DNA of 64,000 nt from Sphingosinicella ginsenosidimutans (GTDB lineage Bacteria; Pseudomonadota; Alphaproteobacteria; Sphingomonadales; Sphingomonadaceae), in contig NZ_VOQQ01000001.1 of the NCBI RefSeq assembly GCF_007995055.1, forward strand, positions 2,973,770 to 3,037,769, given 5' to 3'. The notes beneath the pieces are model-generated. The model worked only from the letters and a program-made list of their open reading frames with translations. It was not told the origin of the DNA and did no database searches. Position 1 is the first letter of the stretch, and the number at the start of each line of letters is the position of its first letter. Below are positions 48,899 through 56,159 of this stretch, piece after piece. Made by a program: the position numbers and the translations under genes.

Positions 48899-49254
48899 GG
48901 GATCGGGACCGGTCCGGTAACTGGAATTGGAAGGCCGCTCTACGGGGGGCGATTGGGCAAGGCAACTGGGCGCGCCCACGCTCCCCTGTGGCAGACTCGC
49001 AACAGCCGGACGCCAAAGTGCCGCACCCGCGCGATGAGGCGATGACAAGCGCGCCACCGCCGCATAGCGTCTTCCCCACGCAACCAAAGGCTTAAGGCCT
49101 GGTTCGGGGAGGCTCCGGCCCCGTTCGTCCCTTGCGAGGTGGGGCGGACGCGCGGGCAGGAGCATCACAAAGGGGGTAGACGGCCTTGTGCCGTCTTACG
49201 GGTGCCCGGGCGGAAACGCCCGGGCACTTGTCGTTTCGGCCCCCCTGCGGGCCC
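48899..49254. other. 356-bp intergenic region between phhA and proS
   Basis: It should contain the proS promoter and the 3' region of phhA. I see no ORF with coding character on either strand. Near its phhA side are two adjacent stable hairpins (49178-49196 and 49202-49227). The part next to proS shows no clear motif. Confidence 0.6.
49178..49227. other. two tandem stable hairpins downstream of phhA
   Basis: First hairpin: AGACGGC (49178-49184), loop CTTGT, GCCGTCT (49190-49196). Second: an 11-bp perfect stem GTGCCCGGGCG / CGCCCGGGCAC (49202-49212, 49217-49227) with a GAAA tetraloop. On the plus strand it is followed by TTGTCGTTT, on the minus strand by no T-run. It could be a phhA 3' stabiliser, a factor-assisted terminator, or the end of an unannotated plus-strand small RNA. 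Confidence 0.5.
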
Positions 49255-50055
49255 TCAGCCGGCCACCGACAGGTCTTCCGTCCCTTCCAGCCCGGCATAG
49301 AGCGCCGGGAAATCGTGGGTCAGCAACTCGTCGAGCAGCGCCTCGAAGCTGTCGATCACGAAATAGCCGGCCTGGAACGTATCGGTCCGGTAGCGGGTGC
49401 GCAGGACCCGTTCGATGTCGAAGGCGTGACGGCTGGGTTGCGCGCTCTCCAGCGAATAATGCGATTCGCCGAAGCTCGAGACGATGCCGGCGCCATAGAT
49501 GCGCAGTTCGCCATCCTCGCGGGCGAGGCCGAATTCGACCGTGTACCAGTAGAGCCGCGCAAGCCGGTGGAGCGCGCCCCGGCGCATCGATTCAAGGCCG
49601 AGTTCGCCAAGCCGCTGCATGAAATCGCCGACCGCCGGATTGGCGAGCAGCGGGACGTGGCCGAACACATCGTGGAATACGTCCGGCTCCTCGAGATAGT
49701 CGAGCTGGTCGCGCTTGCGGATGAAATTGCCGGCCGGGAACTGTCGCTTGGCGAGATGGGCGAAGAAGACGTCGTCGGGAATCAGCCCCGGCACCGACAC
49801 GACCGTCCAGCGCGTGCGCGCGTGGAGCCGTTCGTTGAGCTCCTCGAGGTCCGGAATCCCGGGATGCGAGAGCCGCAGCACGTCGAGCCCCTCTTCGAAG
49901 GCGCGCACCGCGCGGCCGTGCAGCATCTTGCGCTGCCGCTCGAAGAGCAGGTCCCATACGGCATGCTCCTCCTCGGTGAAGCGCTCCCAATGCTGCGGGA
50001 TCGTCCAATCGGACGCCGCTTCGACGGGCGGGTTCAGTCTCTCTTCGGTCAGCAT
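49255..50055 (-). CDS. phhA: phenylalanine 4-monooxygenase
   Basis: A 266-residue pterin-dependent iron hydroxylase converting phenylalanine to tyrosine. Iron ligands H128 and H133 (FHDVFGHVP) and E174 (WYTVEFGL) are intact. The fold segments RQFPAGNFIRKRDQLDYLEEPD and SSFGESHYSLES are typical of bacterial PhhA. AAGGA lies 7 bases before the ATG. Immediately upstream is an intrinsic terminator, and before that a Tyr-rich leader peptide, so expression is probably set by attenuation (see below). No pterin dehydratase gene is adjacent. Confidence 0.96.
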   Translation of the reverse strand: MLTEERLNPPVEAASDWTIPQHWERFTEEEHAVWDLLFERQRKMLHGRAVRAFEEGLDVLRLSHPGIPDLEELNERLHARTRWTVVSVPGLIPDDVFFAHLAKRQFPAGNFIRKRDQLDYLEEPDVFHDVFGHVPLLANPAVGDFMQRLGELGLESMRRGALHRLARLYWYTVEFGLAREDGELRIYGAGIVSSFGESHYSLESAQPSRHAFDIERVLRTRYRTDTFQAGYFVIDSFEALLDELLTHDFPALYAGLEGTEDLSVAG

Positions 50056-50075
50056 GTCGGGGTCCTTCTTGGCAC

Positions 50076-50108
50076 AAAGAAAAACCCCGCCCGGAGATCC
50101 GGACGGGG
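50076..50108 (-). terminator. intrinsic terminator of the phhA attenuator
   Basis: On the minus strand CCCCGTCCGG (50108-50099), loop ATCT, CCGGGCGGGG (50094-50085): a 10-bp stem with one G-U pair, followed directly by TTTTTCTTT (50084-50076). It lies upstream of the phhA ribosome-binding site, not downstream of a gene, as expected of an attenuator. Confidence 0.88.
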
Positions 50109-50187
50109 TGGATGAACGTGGCTATTTCAGGCGCGCGTCAGTCCGTTCCCGTCCGGGCGGGCGGATAATAATAGACGTAGACGGACG
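50099..50187 (-). promoter_or_regulatory. antiterminator/pause structure of the phhA leader
   Basis: Segment 1, CGTCCG (50187-50182), just before the Tyr codons, can pair with CGGACG in segment 2 (50155-50150). Segment 2, CCGGACGGG (50156-50148), pairs perfectly over 9 bp with segment 3, CCCGTCCGG (50107-50099), the 5' arm of the terminator. The 1:2 and 3:4 folds exclude the 2:3 antiterminator, the logic of classical amino-acid attenuators. Confidence 0.72.
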
Positions 50188-50236
50188 CGGCGCAGCGCTG
50201 CGCGGAATCGAAGCCGGAAAGAACGGCGCTGCTCAT
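50138..50236 (-). CDS. Tyr-rich leader peptide of the phhA attenuator
   Basis: A 32-codon frame: MSSAVLSGFDSAQRC, then AASVYVYYYPPARTGTD and TGA. It has four Tyr codons in a five-codon window (TAC GTC TAT TAT TAT, 50179-50165) and one Phe codon (TTC) further upstream. No Shine-Dalgarno sequence is visible. The ATG lies 7 bases after a good -10 box, so the mRNA may begin at or next to the ATG (leaderless). A ribosome stalled at the Tyr codons would cover segment 1 and free segment 2 to form the antiterminator, allowing phhA transcription when charged tRNA-Tyr is scarce. Confidence 0.75.
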   Translation of the reverse strand: MSSAVLSGFDSAQRCAASVYVYYYPPARTGTD

Positions 50237-50243
50237 GCCGGGA

Positions 50244-50271
50244 ATCTGACGGTTCGCGCCGCCCGCGTCAA
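50244..50271 (-). promoter_or_regulatory. promoter of the phhA leader, overlapping the glk stop codon
   Basis: On the minus strand TTGACG (50271-50266) and TCAGAT (50249-50244) are separated by 16 bp. The -35 box covers the glk stop codon (50270-50268). The ATG of the leader peptide is at 50236, where transcription would be expected to begin. Confidence 0.6.
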
Positions 50272-51269
50272 GCCCGGGCGGGCGCGACCGGCTCGCCCGA
50301 CGCGGCGGATCGAGCGGCGAGCGCGGCCGCCATGCCCCGAAGGCGCGGGCTGCGGCCTTCCGCATAGCCGACGGCGACCGGCTCCAGCGCCTTCTTGAGA
50401 CGCCCCTTGCCGATCATCGCCGCGCGAAAGCGATCGTCGGTGAGCGCCGGCCGCAGCGCACCGAGCAGCGGGCTCACCAGGTAAACCCCGTCGAACGTGC
50501 CCGTCGCGAGCACGATATCCCCCACGAAGGATCCCAGAATCCGGGCGAAGATCGCGATCGCCTCTCCGGCCATCGCATCGCCGCGCTGGGCGGCGTTGAC
50601 GATCGTCTCCGCGGCCGGCGCTGGGCCGGCGGTGCGGCCCGATTTCATCGCGAGCCATCCATGGATGTTCTGGAGGCCGAAGGCGGCGAGCAATCGTTCG
50701 TAGGAGACATGGCCGTGGCGCGCGCGCAGGTGGGCAAGCAAAGCGTCCTCGTCGGCATTCTGCGGCGCGAAGCTGGCATGGCCGCCTTCGCTCGGATACA
50801 CCCGCACCTTGCCTTCCCTGCCCATCGCGAGCACGGCGACGCCGAGGCCGGGGCCTGTTCCGACGACAAGAAAGGTGCTTCCCGGCCGGATCGGGCGCGG
50901 CGGCAGCGGGCCGACGCGCTGGACGCTGGCCGGATCGAGCCCGGTCAGCGACCAGGCGATCGATTCGAAATCGTTCAGCACCAGCGGCTCGCTGCCGAAG
51001 AACGATCTGAGGCCGCTCACCGAAATATACCATCGGCAGTTGGCAAGGCTGATTGTGTCTCCCCGCGCGACCCCGGCGACCGCCAGCCCGAAGTCGAGCC
51101 CCGTGGCGGCGACGTGATGTTCACGCAGATAGGCTTGCAGCGCGTCGGTGAACGTCGGGAAGTCGCCGGTCTCTTGCTCGCGGATCGCGCGCACGACCGA
51201 AGGATCGCCGTCGACCAGGCCGAAAGCGACTTTCTCTCCGTCTATCGCCGCGACCAGTTTCCGGTTCAC
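50268..51269 (-). CDS. glk: glucokinase
   Basis: A 333-residue ROK-unrelated (Glk family) glucokinase phosphorylating glucose with ATP. The ATP-binding VNRKLVAAIDGEKVAFGLVDGD, sugar-binding LVLNDFESIAWSLTGLD, and VVGTGPGLGVAVLA with SEGGHASFAPQNADED are the expected motifs. I choose GTG 51269, with GGGGA six bases upstream; a TTG two codons earlier would abut that site. It is upstream of phhA on the same strand but with a separate promoter between. A LacI-type operator overlaps its promoter. Confidence 0.93.
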   Translation of the reverse strand: MNRKLVAAIDGEKVAFGLVDGDPSVVRAIREQETGDFPTFTDALQAYLREHHVAATGLDFGLAVAGVARGDTISLANCRWYISVSGLRSFFGSEPLVLNDFESIAWSLTGLDPASVQRVGPLPPRPIRPGSTFLVVGTGPGLGVAVLAMGREGKVRVYPSEGGHASFAPQNADEDALLAHLRARHGHVSYERLLAAFGLQNIHGWLAMKSGRTAGPAPAAETIVNAAQRGDAMAGEAIAIFARILGSFVGDIVLATGTFDGVYLVSPLLGALRPALTDDRFRAAMIGKGRLKKALEPVAVGYAEGRSPRLRGMAAALAARSAASGEPVAPARA

Positions 51270-51285
51270 AGGCAATCCCCTCGAC

Positions 51286-51299
51286 GGGTAGCGCTAACA
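51286..51299. promoter_or_regulatory. LacI-family (xyl-box-like) operator upstream of glk
   Basis: GGGTAGCGCTAACA differs by one base from the 14-bp box TGGTAGCGCTAACA that I remember for LacI-type regulators of plant-sugar use. It covers the proposed -10 element of glk, so it should repress. Confidence 0.55.
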
Positions 51300-51318
51300 T
51301 GCCGTTACGGAATTGCAA
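51291..51318 (-). promoter_or_regulatory. possible glk promoter (TTGCAA-N16-TAGCGC)
   Basis: On the minus strand TTGCAA (51318-51313) is followed after 16 bp by TAGCGC (51296-51291), about 20 bp before the GTG start region. The -10 lies within the operator-like palindrome. Confidence 0.4.
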
Positions 51319-51365
51319 CGCCCCCCCACATGGGAACGGCGCGGGGCGCAAATTGTTGAATCGGA

Positions 51366-51524
51366 ATGGCGAAGCCACCACAATCCGCACCGCATCACAG
51401 GGCCGAGGCGGTCCGCGGAGGCGAGATCGAGCTGCGCCGGCCGTGGCAGCGGGCCTTGTTCATCGCGGGCCTGGCGCTGCTGGTCCTGGTCGCGATCGCC
51501 CTCGGCATCGCCGGGTTCGCCTGA
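51366..51524 (+). CDS. small single-span membrane protein, function unknown
   Basis: A 52-residue frame. It has a hydrophilic, basic N-terminus (MAKPPQSAPHHRAEAVRGGE, then IELRRPWQRA) and one clear membrane helix (LFIAGLALLVLVAIALGIAG) ending FA. The positive charges before the helix suggest the N-terminus stays in the cytoplasm. Only a weak GGA precedes the ATG. It lies between the divergent glk promoter region and the convergent E2 gene. GC-rich third positions favour a real gene. Confidence 0.55.
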   Translation: MAKPPQSAPHHRAEAVRGGEIELRRPWQRALFIAGLALLVLVAIALGIAGFA

Positions 51525-51546
51525 GCGGGGCCGGGACGCGTCCCCG

Positions 51547-52764
51547 TCAGGCCGCCGGCCAGGTCTCCAGCACCTCGACGAAGCGGCTCAGCCAGGCGTT
51601 GGTCTGGTGGCCGTCGACGACGCGGTGATCGATCGTGAGGCTGACATAGGCCATCGGCCGGATCTGGATCGTGTCCACGCCGCCCACCTCGCGCACCACG
51701 ACGCGCTTTTCCAGCTTGCCGACGCCGAGGATCGCCGATTGCGGCTGGTTGATGATGATCGGCGCGGCGAAGAGCGAACCCGAGACGCCGTGATTGGAGA
51801 TGGTGAAGGTGCCGCCCTTCACGTCGGCGCTTGTCAGCTTCTCGTCGCGGGCCCGCGTAATGAGGTCGTCGAGCCCGGCGGCGATCCCCTCAAGATCGAG
51901 CGCCTCGACGCCGCGGAGAACCGGCACGATCAGGCCCTTGGTGCCGAGCGCGGTGCCGACGCCGATGTCGACAGTCCCGAAAATCTCCAGCCGGTCTTCG
52001 TGCCAGCGGCTGTTGATCGCCGGCGCCGCCTTCATCGCCTCGGCCGCCGCGGCGACGAGATAGGCGGTGTAGGTGAGCTTGATCCCCTTCGCGGCGAAGG
52101 CGTCCCTGTGCTTCGCCCGGTGCGCCGCGATGGCGCTGAAATCCGCCTCGAACACGGCGGTGACGTGCGGCGCCTCGGCGAGCGATCGGGCCATGTTCTC
52201 GGCGATGGCGAGCCGCATCCGATCGTGCGGGACGATCTGCGCGCGAAGGTCTGCCGTCGCGGCCGGGATGACGCCCTCGGGCGGCCGCTTCGCCCCGGTC
52301 GAGACGGCGCGATCCACATCCGCGCGGGTGATCCGACCGCCGCGACCGGTGCCTTCGATGATGGCAGGATCGAGGCTATGCTGGCGAAGGGCGCGTTTCA
52401 CCGACGGAGACAGGCGCGACTCCCTCCCCGCCTCGCTCGTCCCGAGCGAAGTCGAGGGGCGGATTCTCGGATTCGGCGCCGGCGTCCCCCGATTTCGCTC
52501 CGGCCGGATGAGCGGCGCCCTGGTCTCGGTGCCTTCAGGCGCGATCCGGCCCAGCACCGCGCCCGGCACCGCATCGGCATCGCTCGCAAGCAGGATTTCC
52601 GCGAGCACGCCCGCCGCCGGCGCCGGCACCTCCATCGCGACCTTGTCGGTCTCGAGCTCGACCAGCGGATCATTCTCCGCCACAGGGTCGCCCACTTGTT
52701 TCAGCCAGGACCGGACGACCGCCTTCGTCCCCTCCTGCTCCATCGGCACGACGACGTCGATCAC
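51547..52764 (-). CDS. 2-oxoacid dehydrogenase dihydrolipoamide acyltransferase (E2)
   Basis: A 405-residue E2. The lipoyl domain has K41 in ETDKVAM, the subunit-binding domain reads LSPSVKRALRQHSLDPAIIEGTGRGGRIT, and the catalytic domain ends with LTIDHRVVDGHQTNAW (active-site His). The GTG start at 52764 is 1 bp after the E1 stop. The linker between lipoyl and binding domains contains an in-frame copy of an intergenic REP-like repeat, translated as RPSTSLGTS. With the upstream fused E1 it forms a branched-chain or similar 2-oxoacid dehydrogenase; E3 is encoded elsewhere. Confidence 0.92.
   Translation of the reverse strand: MIDVVVPMEQEGTKAVVRSWLKQVGDPVAENDPLVELETDKVAMEVPAPAAGVLAEILLASDADAVPGAVLGRIAPEGTETRAPLIRPERNRGTPAPNPRIRPSTSLGTSEAGRESRLSPSVKRALRQHSLDPAIIEGTGRGGRITRADVDRAVSTGAKRPPEGVIPAATADLRAQIVPHDRMRLAIAENMARSLAEAPHVTAVFEADFSAIAAHRAKHRDAFAAKGIKLTYTAYLVAAAAEAMKAAPAINSRWHEDRLEIFGTVDIGVGTALGTKGLIVPVLRGVEALDLEGIAAGLDDLITRARDEKLTSADVKGGTFTISNHGVSGSLFAAPIIINQPQSAILGVGKLEKRVVVREVGGVDTIQIRPMAYVSLTIDHRVVDGHQTNAWLSRFVEVLETWPAA
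52433..52464. repeat. REP-like repeat inside the E2 linker coding sequence
   Basis: Contains the minus-strand core CCCTCGACTTCGCTCGGGAC identical to the intergenic copy near 33.9 kb. It keeps the E2 reading frame open (RPSTSLGTS). Confidence 0.72.
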
Positions 52765-52765
52765 G

Positions 52766-54850
52766 TCAGAATCCCAAAAGCTCGTCGATCCGCGCCCGGA
52801 TCCGCGCGACCGAGGGGACGGCATGATCGAGCAGCACCGGATTGTGCGGGCTCGGTATGTCCGGCATCGTCACCCGCGCGACCGGCGCGTCGAGATCGAG
52901 GAAGGCCTCGTCGGCGACGACCGCCGCGATCTCCGCGCCGAAGCCGCCGGAACGAAGGTCCTCGTGGACGATCAGGCAGCGCCGGGTGCGGGCGACCGAT
53001 TCCAGCACCATTTCCTTGTCCCAGGGCTGGAGCGTGCGAAGATCGATGACGTCGGCGGAAATGCCGTCCGCCGCCGCCTCGCAACGCGGCACCATCGCGC
53101 CCCAGGTGACGATCGTGATCTGATCCCCCTCGCGCGTCCTCTTCGCCTTGCCGAAGGGCAGGACATAGGCATCGCCCGGCCAGGGCCGCCGCGCCCAGGG
53201 ATCGTCGAGCATCGCACGATGTTCGAAGAAGACCACGGGGTCGTTGCCGCGAAGCGCCGCGCGAAGCAGGCCGACCGCGTCCTCCGCATTGCTCGGCGCC
53301 GCGACGCGCCAGCCGGGATTGTGGACGAACTGCACCTCGTTGGTTTGGCTGTGCCAGGGATCGCCGCACTTGAAGAAGCCGATCGGCATCCTCAGCACCA
53401 TCGGCGCGGCGAAGCGGTTGGCGGTGCGCCAGCGCATCGTGCCGCAATCGTTGATCTGCTCGGTCGCCGGCTCGGCATATTTGCGGAACTGGATTTCGGG
53501 CACCGGCATCAGCCCGGCGAGCGCCATGCCGACGGCGCGGCCGACGATGCCCTCCTCGGAAAGGCTGGTGTCGAACACCCGCGCCGGCCCGTATTTCTCC
53601 TGCAGGCCGAGCGTCACCGCATGGACGCCGCCCTTCGGCCCGATATCCTCGCCGAACAGAAGGACGCGCGGATTCGCCTCCAGCTCCTGGTCGAGCGTGC
53701 GGCGGATCGCCGTCACCATGTTGAGCCGCTGACCCTCCGGGCGCGGGGTCTCGTCGGCCGGCGGCGGTACATAGCCCTTGGTCCACTGGCCGCCGAGCTG
53801 CTGCATCTCGCCGTCGAAGAAGACGTGGCTGGTGACATCCTCGGGATCGGAGATGCCGCGCGCCTCGGCCTCGGCGCAGGCGCTGGCGACCGCCGCCTCG
53901 GCGTCGCGGCCGATCTGGTCCCACTCGCTCGCAGTCATCACCGGGCCGACGAGAAAGCGTTCGAGCTTGGGCAGCGGATCGCGCGCCCATTCGGCGGCGA
54001 CGAATTCCTCGCTCTTGTAGGTCTGCGTGTCCTGGAAGCTGTGCCCCTGGAGCCGCGGCACGGTGAGGCGGAGCAGCGCCGGCCCCTTCCCTTCGCGCAC
54101 ATGCGCCGTCGCGCGCGCGATCAGCCGCGCCGCCTCGGCCGGATCGGTGCCGTCGCCGGAGAGGATTTCGAGGTTCGCGAAGCCGGCGAGATTGCGGGCG
54201 ATGTCGCCGCCCGGCGTCTGGAAGGTCGAGGGCACGGAAATGCCGAACTGATTGTCCTCGACATAGAAGAGCATCGGCAGCTTCTGCGTCGTCGCGATGG
54301 TGAGCGCGGACCAGAAGCCGTTGGTGGCGCACGAGGCATCGCCGCCGAGCACGACTGCGATCGCGCCCGCATGGCTCTCGTCGCCGAGCACCTCCTGGTA
54401 ATAGCGGATCGCCTGCGCCCAGCCCGCGGTCGGCGTATATTGCGCGCCGACCCCGCCGCACATCGGCAGCGCCGGGCATCCGTTCGGATTGGGATAGTTG
54501 AACACCACCCCGATGTCGCGCCCGTCCGAATAGCCGCCGGCCCGGCCCATGCCCGATCCAAGCGCGTCGGCGAGCGGCACGCCGAGCGAGAGCAGCAAGG
54601 GCCGCGAGCGATAATAGCCGCACGCGCCGTCATGCCGGTGGGTGAGCCGCGTGCCCAGCATGACCTGCGCCATGTCATGGCCGCGCGCGCTGAACTGGTA
54701 GAGCACCTTGCGTTCGGGAACGAGCCGGGTTTCCTCCAGCTTGTCCATCGCCCGGCTGACATGGGTCAGCCAGGCGATTCGCCGCCAGTCGAAGTCCGGA
54801 TCGGGCGTGTTGGCGCGCCCGCTCCGTTCCCGGACGGCAAGGTCAGCCAT
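52766..54850 (-). CDS. 2-oxoacid dehydrogenase E1, fused alpha and beta subunits
   Basis: A 694-residue thiamine-diphosphate enzyme. The N-terminal alpha part (to about residue 350) has the cofactor motif GGDASCATNGFWSALTIATTQ and ends near the acidic interdomain segment. The C-terminal beta part begins RLNMVTAIRRTLDQELEANPRVLLFGEDIG and includes DTSLSEEGIVGRAVGMAL. Likely a 2-oxoisovalerate (branched-chain) dehydrogenase or a related broad E1. It overlaps the aminotransferase gene by 8 bp and precedes E2 by 1 bp, giving an aminotransferase-E1-E2 operon. Confidence 0.92.
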   Translation of the reverse strand: MADLAVRERSGRANTPDPDFDWRRIAWLTHVSRAMDKLEETRLVPERKVLYQFSARGHDMAQVMLGTRLTHRHDGACGYYRSRPLLLSLGVPLADALGSGMGRAGGYSDGRDIGVVFNYPNPNGCPALPMCGGVGAQYTPTAGWAQAIRYYQEVLGDESHAGAIAVVLGGDASCATNGFWSALTIATTQKLPMLFYVEDNQFGISVPSTFQTPGGDIARNLAGFANLEILSGDGTDPAEAARLIARATAHVREGKGPALLRLTVPRLQGHSFQDTQTYKSEEFVAAEWARDPLPKLERFLVGPVMTASEWDQIGRDAEAAVASACAEAEARGISDPEDVTSHVFFDGEMQQLGGQWTKGYVPPPADETPRPEGQRLNMVTAIRRTLDQELEANPRVLLFGEDIGPKGGVHAVTLGLQEKYGPARVFDTSLSEEGIVGRAVGMALAGLMPVPEIQFRKYAEPATEQINDCGTMRWRTANRFAAPMVLRMPIGFFKCGDPWHSQTNEVQFVHNPGWRVAAPSNAEDAVGLLRAALRGNDPVVFFEHRAMLDDPWARRPWPGDAYVLPFGKAKRTREGDQITIVTWGAMVPRCEAAADGISADVIDLRTLQPWDKEMVLESVARTRRCLIVHEDLRSGGFGAEIAAVVADEAFLDLDAPVARVTMPDIPSPHNPVLLDHAVPSVARIRARIDELLGF

Positions 54851-56063
54851 CCATCGCCTCCAGCACCGCCGCGGCGAAGCGGTCGACGCTGTCGTCGGAC
54901 AGGCCGACCACGTTGAAGCGGCCGGACGGCGCCATGTAGATGCCGTGGCTGGCGCGCAGCCCGATCACCTGGTCCGGCGTCAGCGGCAGCATCGAGAACA
55001 TGCCATGCTCCCCGCCGATATAGGCGAGGCGCGGATCGGCTGCGGCGAGCCGGGCGCGAATGCGGCGGATGCGGGCGCACATATCGGTGAGTTCGGCGTG
55101 CCAGTCGGCCCGAAGGTCGGGGTCCTCCAGCACGATCCGCGCGACCGCGGCGCCGTGATCGGGCGGCATCGACCACATGGTCCGGGCAAGGCCGATGAGG
55201 TTGCCGAACGCGACCTCCGCCTGGGCGGGGCTGGACGCCTTGATGAAGAGGTTGCCGGTGCGCTCGCGGTAGATGCCGAAATTCTTGTCGCAGCTCTGCG
55301 CGACGAGCGCCTGCTCCGCCGCCTGGACGACGAGGCGGGTGCCGGCGGCGTCGGGCTCAAGCCCGTTGCCAAGGCCCTGATAGGCGAGATCGACGAACGG
55401 GATCAGCCCGCGCGCCGCGACGAGATCGGCGATCGCGCGCCACTGGTCAGCATCCAGATCGGCGCCCGTCGGGTTGTGGCAGCAGCCGTGGAGCAGCACG
55501 ACATCGCCGCGCCGCGCGCCCTTCAGCGATTCCATCATCGCGTCGAAATCGATGCGATGGGTGGCCCGGTCGTAATAGCGGTAATCGACCATCGGCACGC
55601 CGGCGGTGCCGATCAGCGGCGCGTGATTGGGCCAGGTCGGCTGGCCGACGAAAATGCGGATGTCGCCGCCGGCGCGAGCGATGAGATCGGCGCCGATGCG
55701 GAGCGCGCCGCATCCGCCCGGCGTCTGCAGCCCGACGATGTTCGGATCGTGGTTGGGCCCGAACACGATCTCGCCGATCAGCTGGGTGAAGCGCGCATCG
55801 CCCTGCGAGCCGATATAGGATTTGGTGGTCTGCACCTGCTCCAGGATCCGCTCGGCCTTCTTCACCGCGCGAAGGATCGGCGTGTTGCCGTCGCTGTCGC
55901 GATAGACGCCGACGCCGACGTCGATCTTGGTCGGCCTCGGATCGGCTTCGGCGAGCGCGATCAATGCGATAAGGGAATCCGCCGGCTGGGCTTCCAGCCG
56001 GTCGAACAGCAGCGGAGCCTCTTGCAAGGACGGCCCCCGGTCCACGAGCGTTTCCATGGCCAT
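54843..56063 (-). CDS. aromatic/aspartate class I aminotransferase
   Basis: A 406-residue fold-type I aminotransferase of the AspC/TyrB group. The PLP lysine lies in SCDKNFGIYRERTGNL; GGCGALRIGADLI, HNPTGADLD and FVDLAYQGLG are the family segments. The start is ATG 56063 or the ATG two codons on (56057). Being coupled to the 2-oxoacid dehydrogenase genes, it probably removes the amino group from an amino acid whose 2-oxoacid is then oxidatively decarboxylated. Whether that is tyrosine, phenylalanine or a branched-chain acid is not settled. Divergent from an Lrp-type regulator. Confidence 0.9.
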   Translation of the reverse strand: MAMETLVDRGPSLQEAPLLFDRLEAQPADSLIALIALAEADPRPTKIDVGVGVYRDSDGNTPILRAVKKAERILEQVQTTKSYIGSQGDARFTQLIGEIVFGPNHDPNIVGLQTPGGCGALRIGADLIARAGGDIRIFVGQPTWPNHAPLIGTAGVPMVDYRYYDRATHRIDFDAMMESLKGARRGDVVLLHGCCHNPTGADLDADQWRAIADLVAARGLIPFVDLAYQGLGNGLEPDAAGTRLVVQAAEQALVAQSCDKNFGIYRERTGNLFIKASSPAQAEVAFGNLIGLARTMWSMPPDHGAAVARIVLEDPDLRADWHAELTDMCARIRRIRARLAAADPRLAYIGGEHGMFSMLPLTPDQVIGLRASHGIYMAPSGRFNVVGLSDDSVDRFAAAVLEAMDG

Positions 56064-56159
56064 GCGCCTATTCCTATTCCGGGCGGCGCGCAAAAGCCTC
56101 TCAAATTTTCTCGCTCTGCGCCGTTTGGCGAAGCATTTGTTTCGTGATATGCCCGTTCC

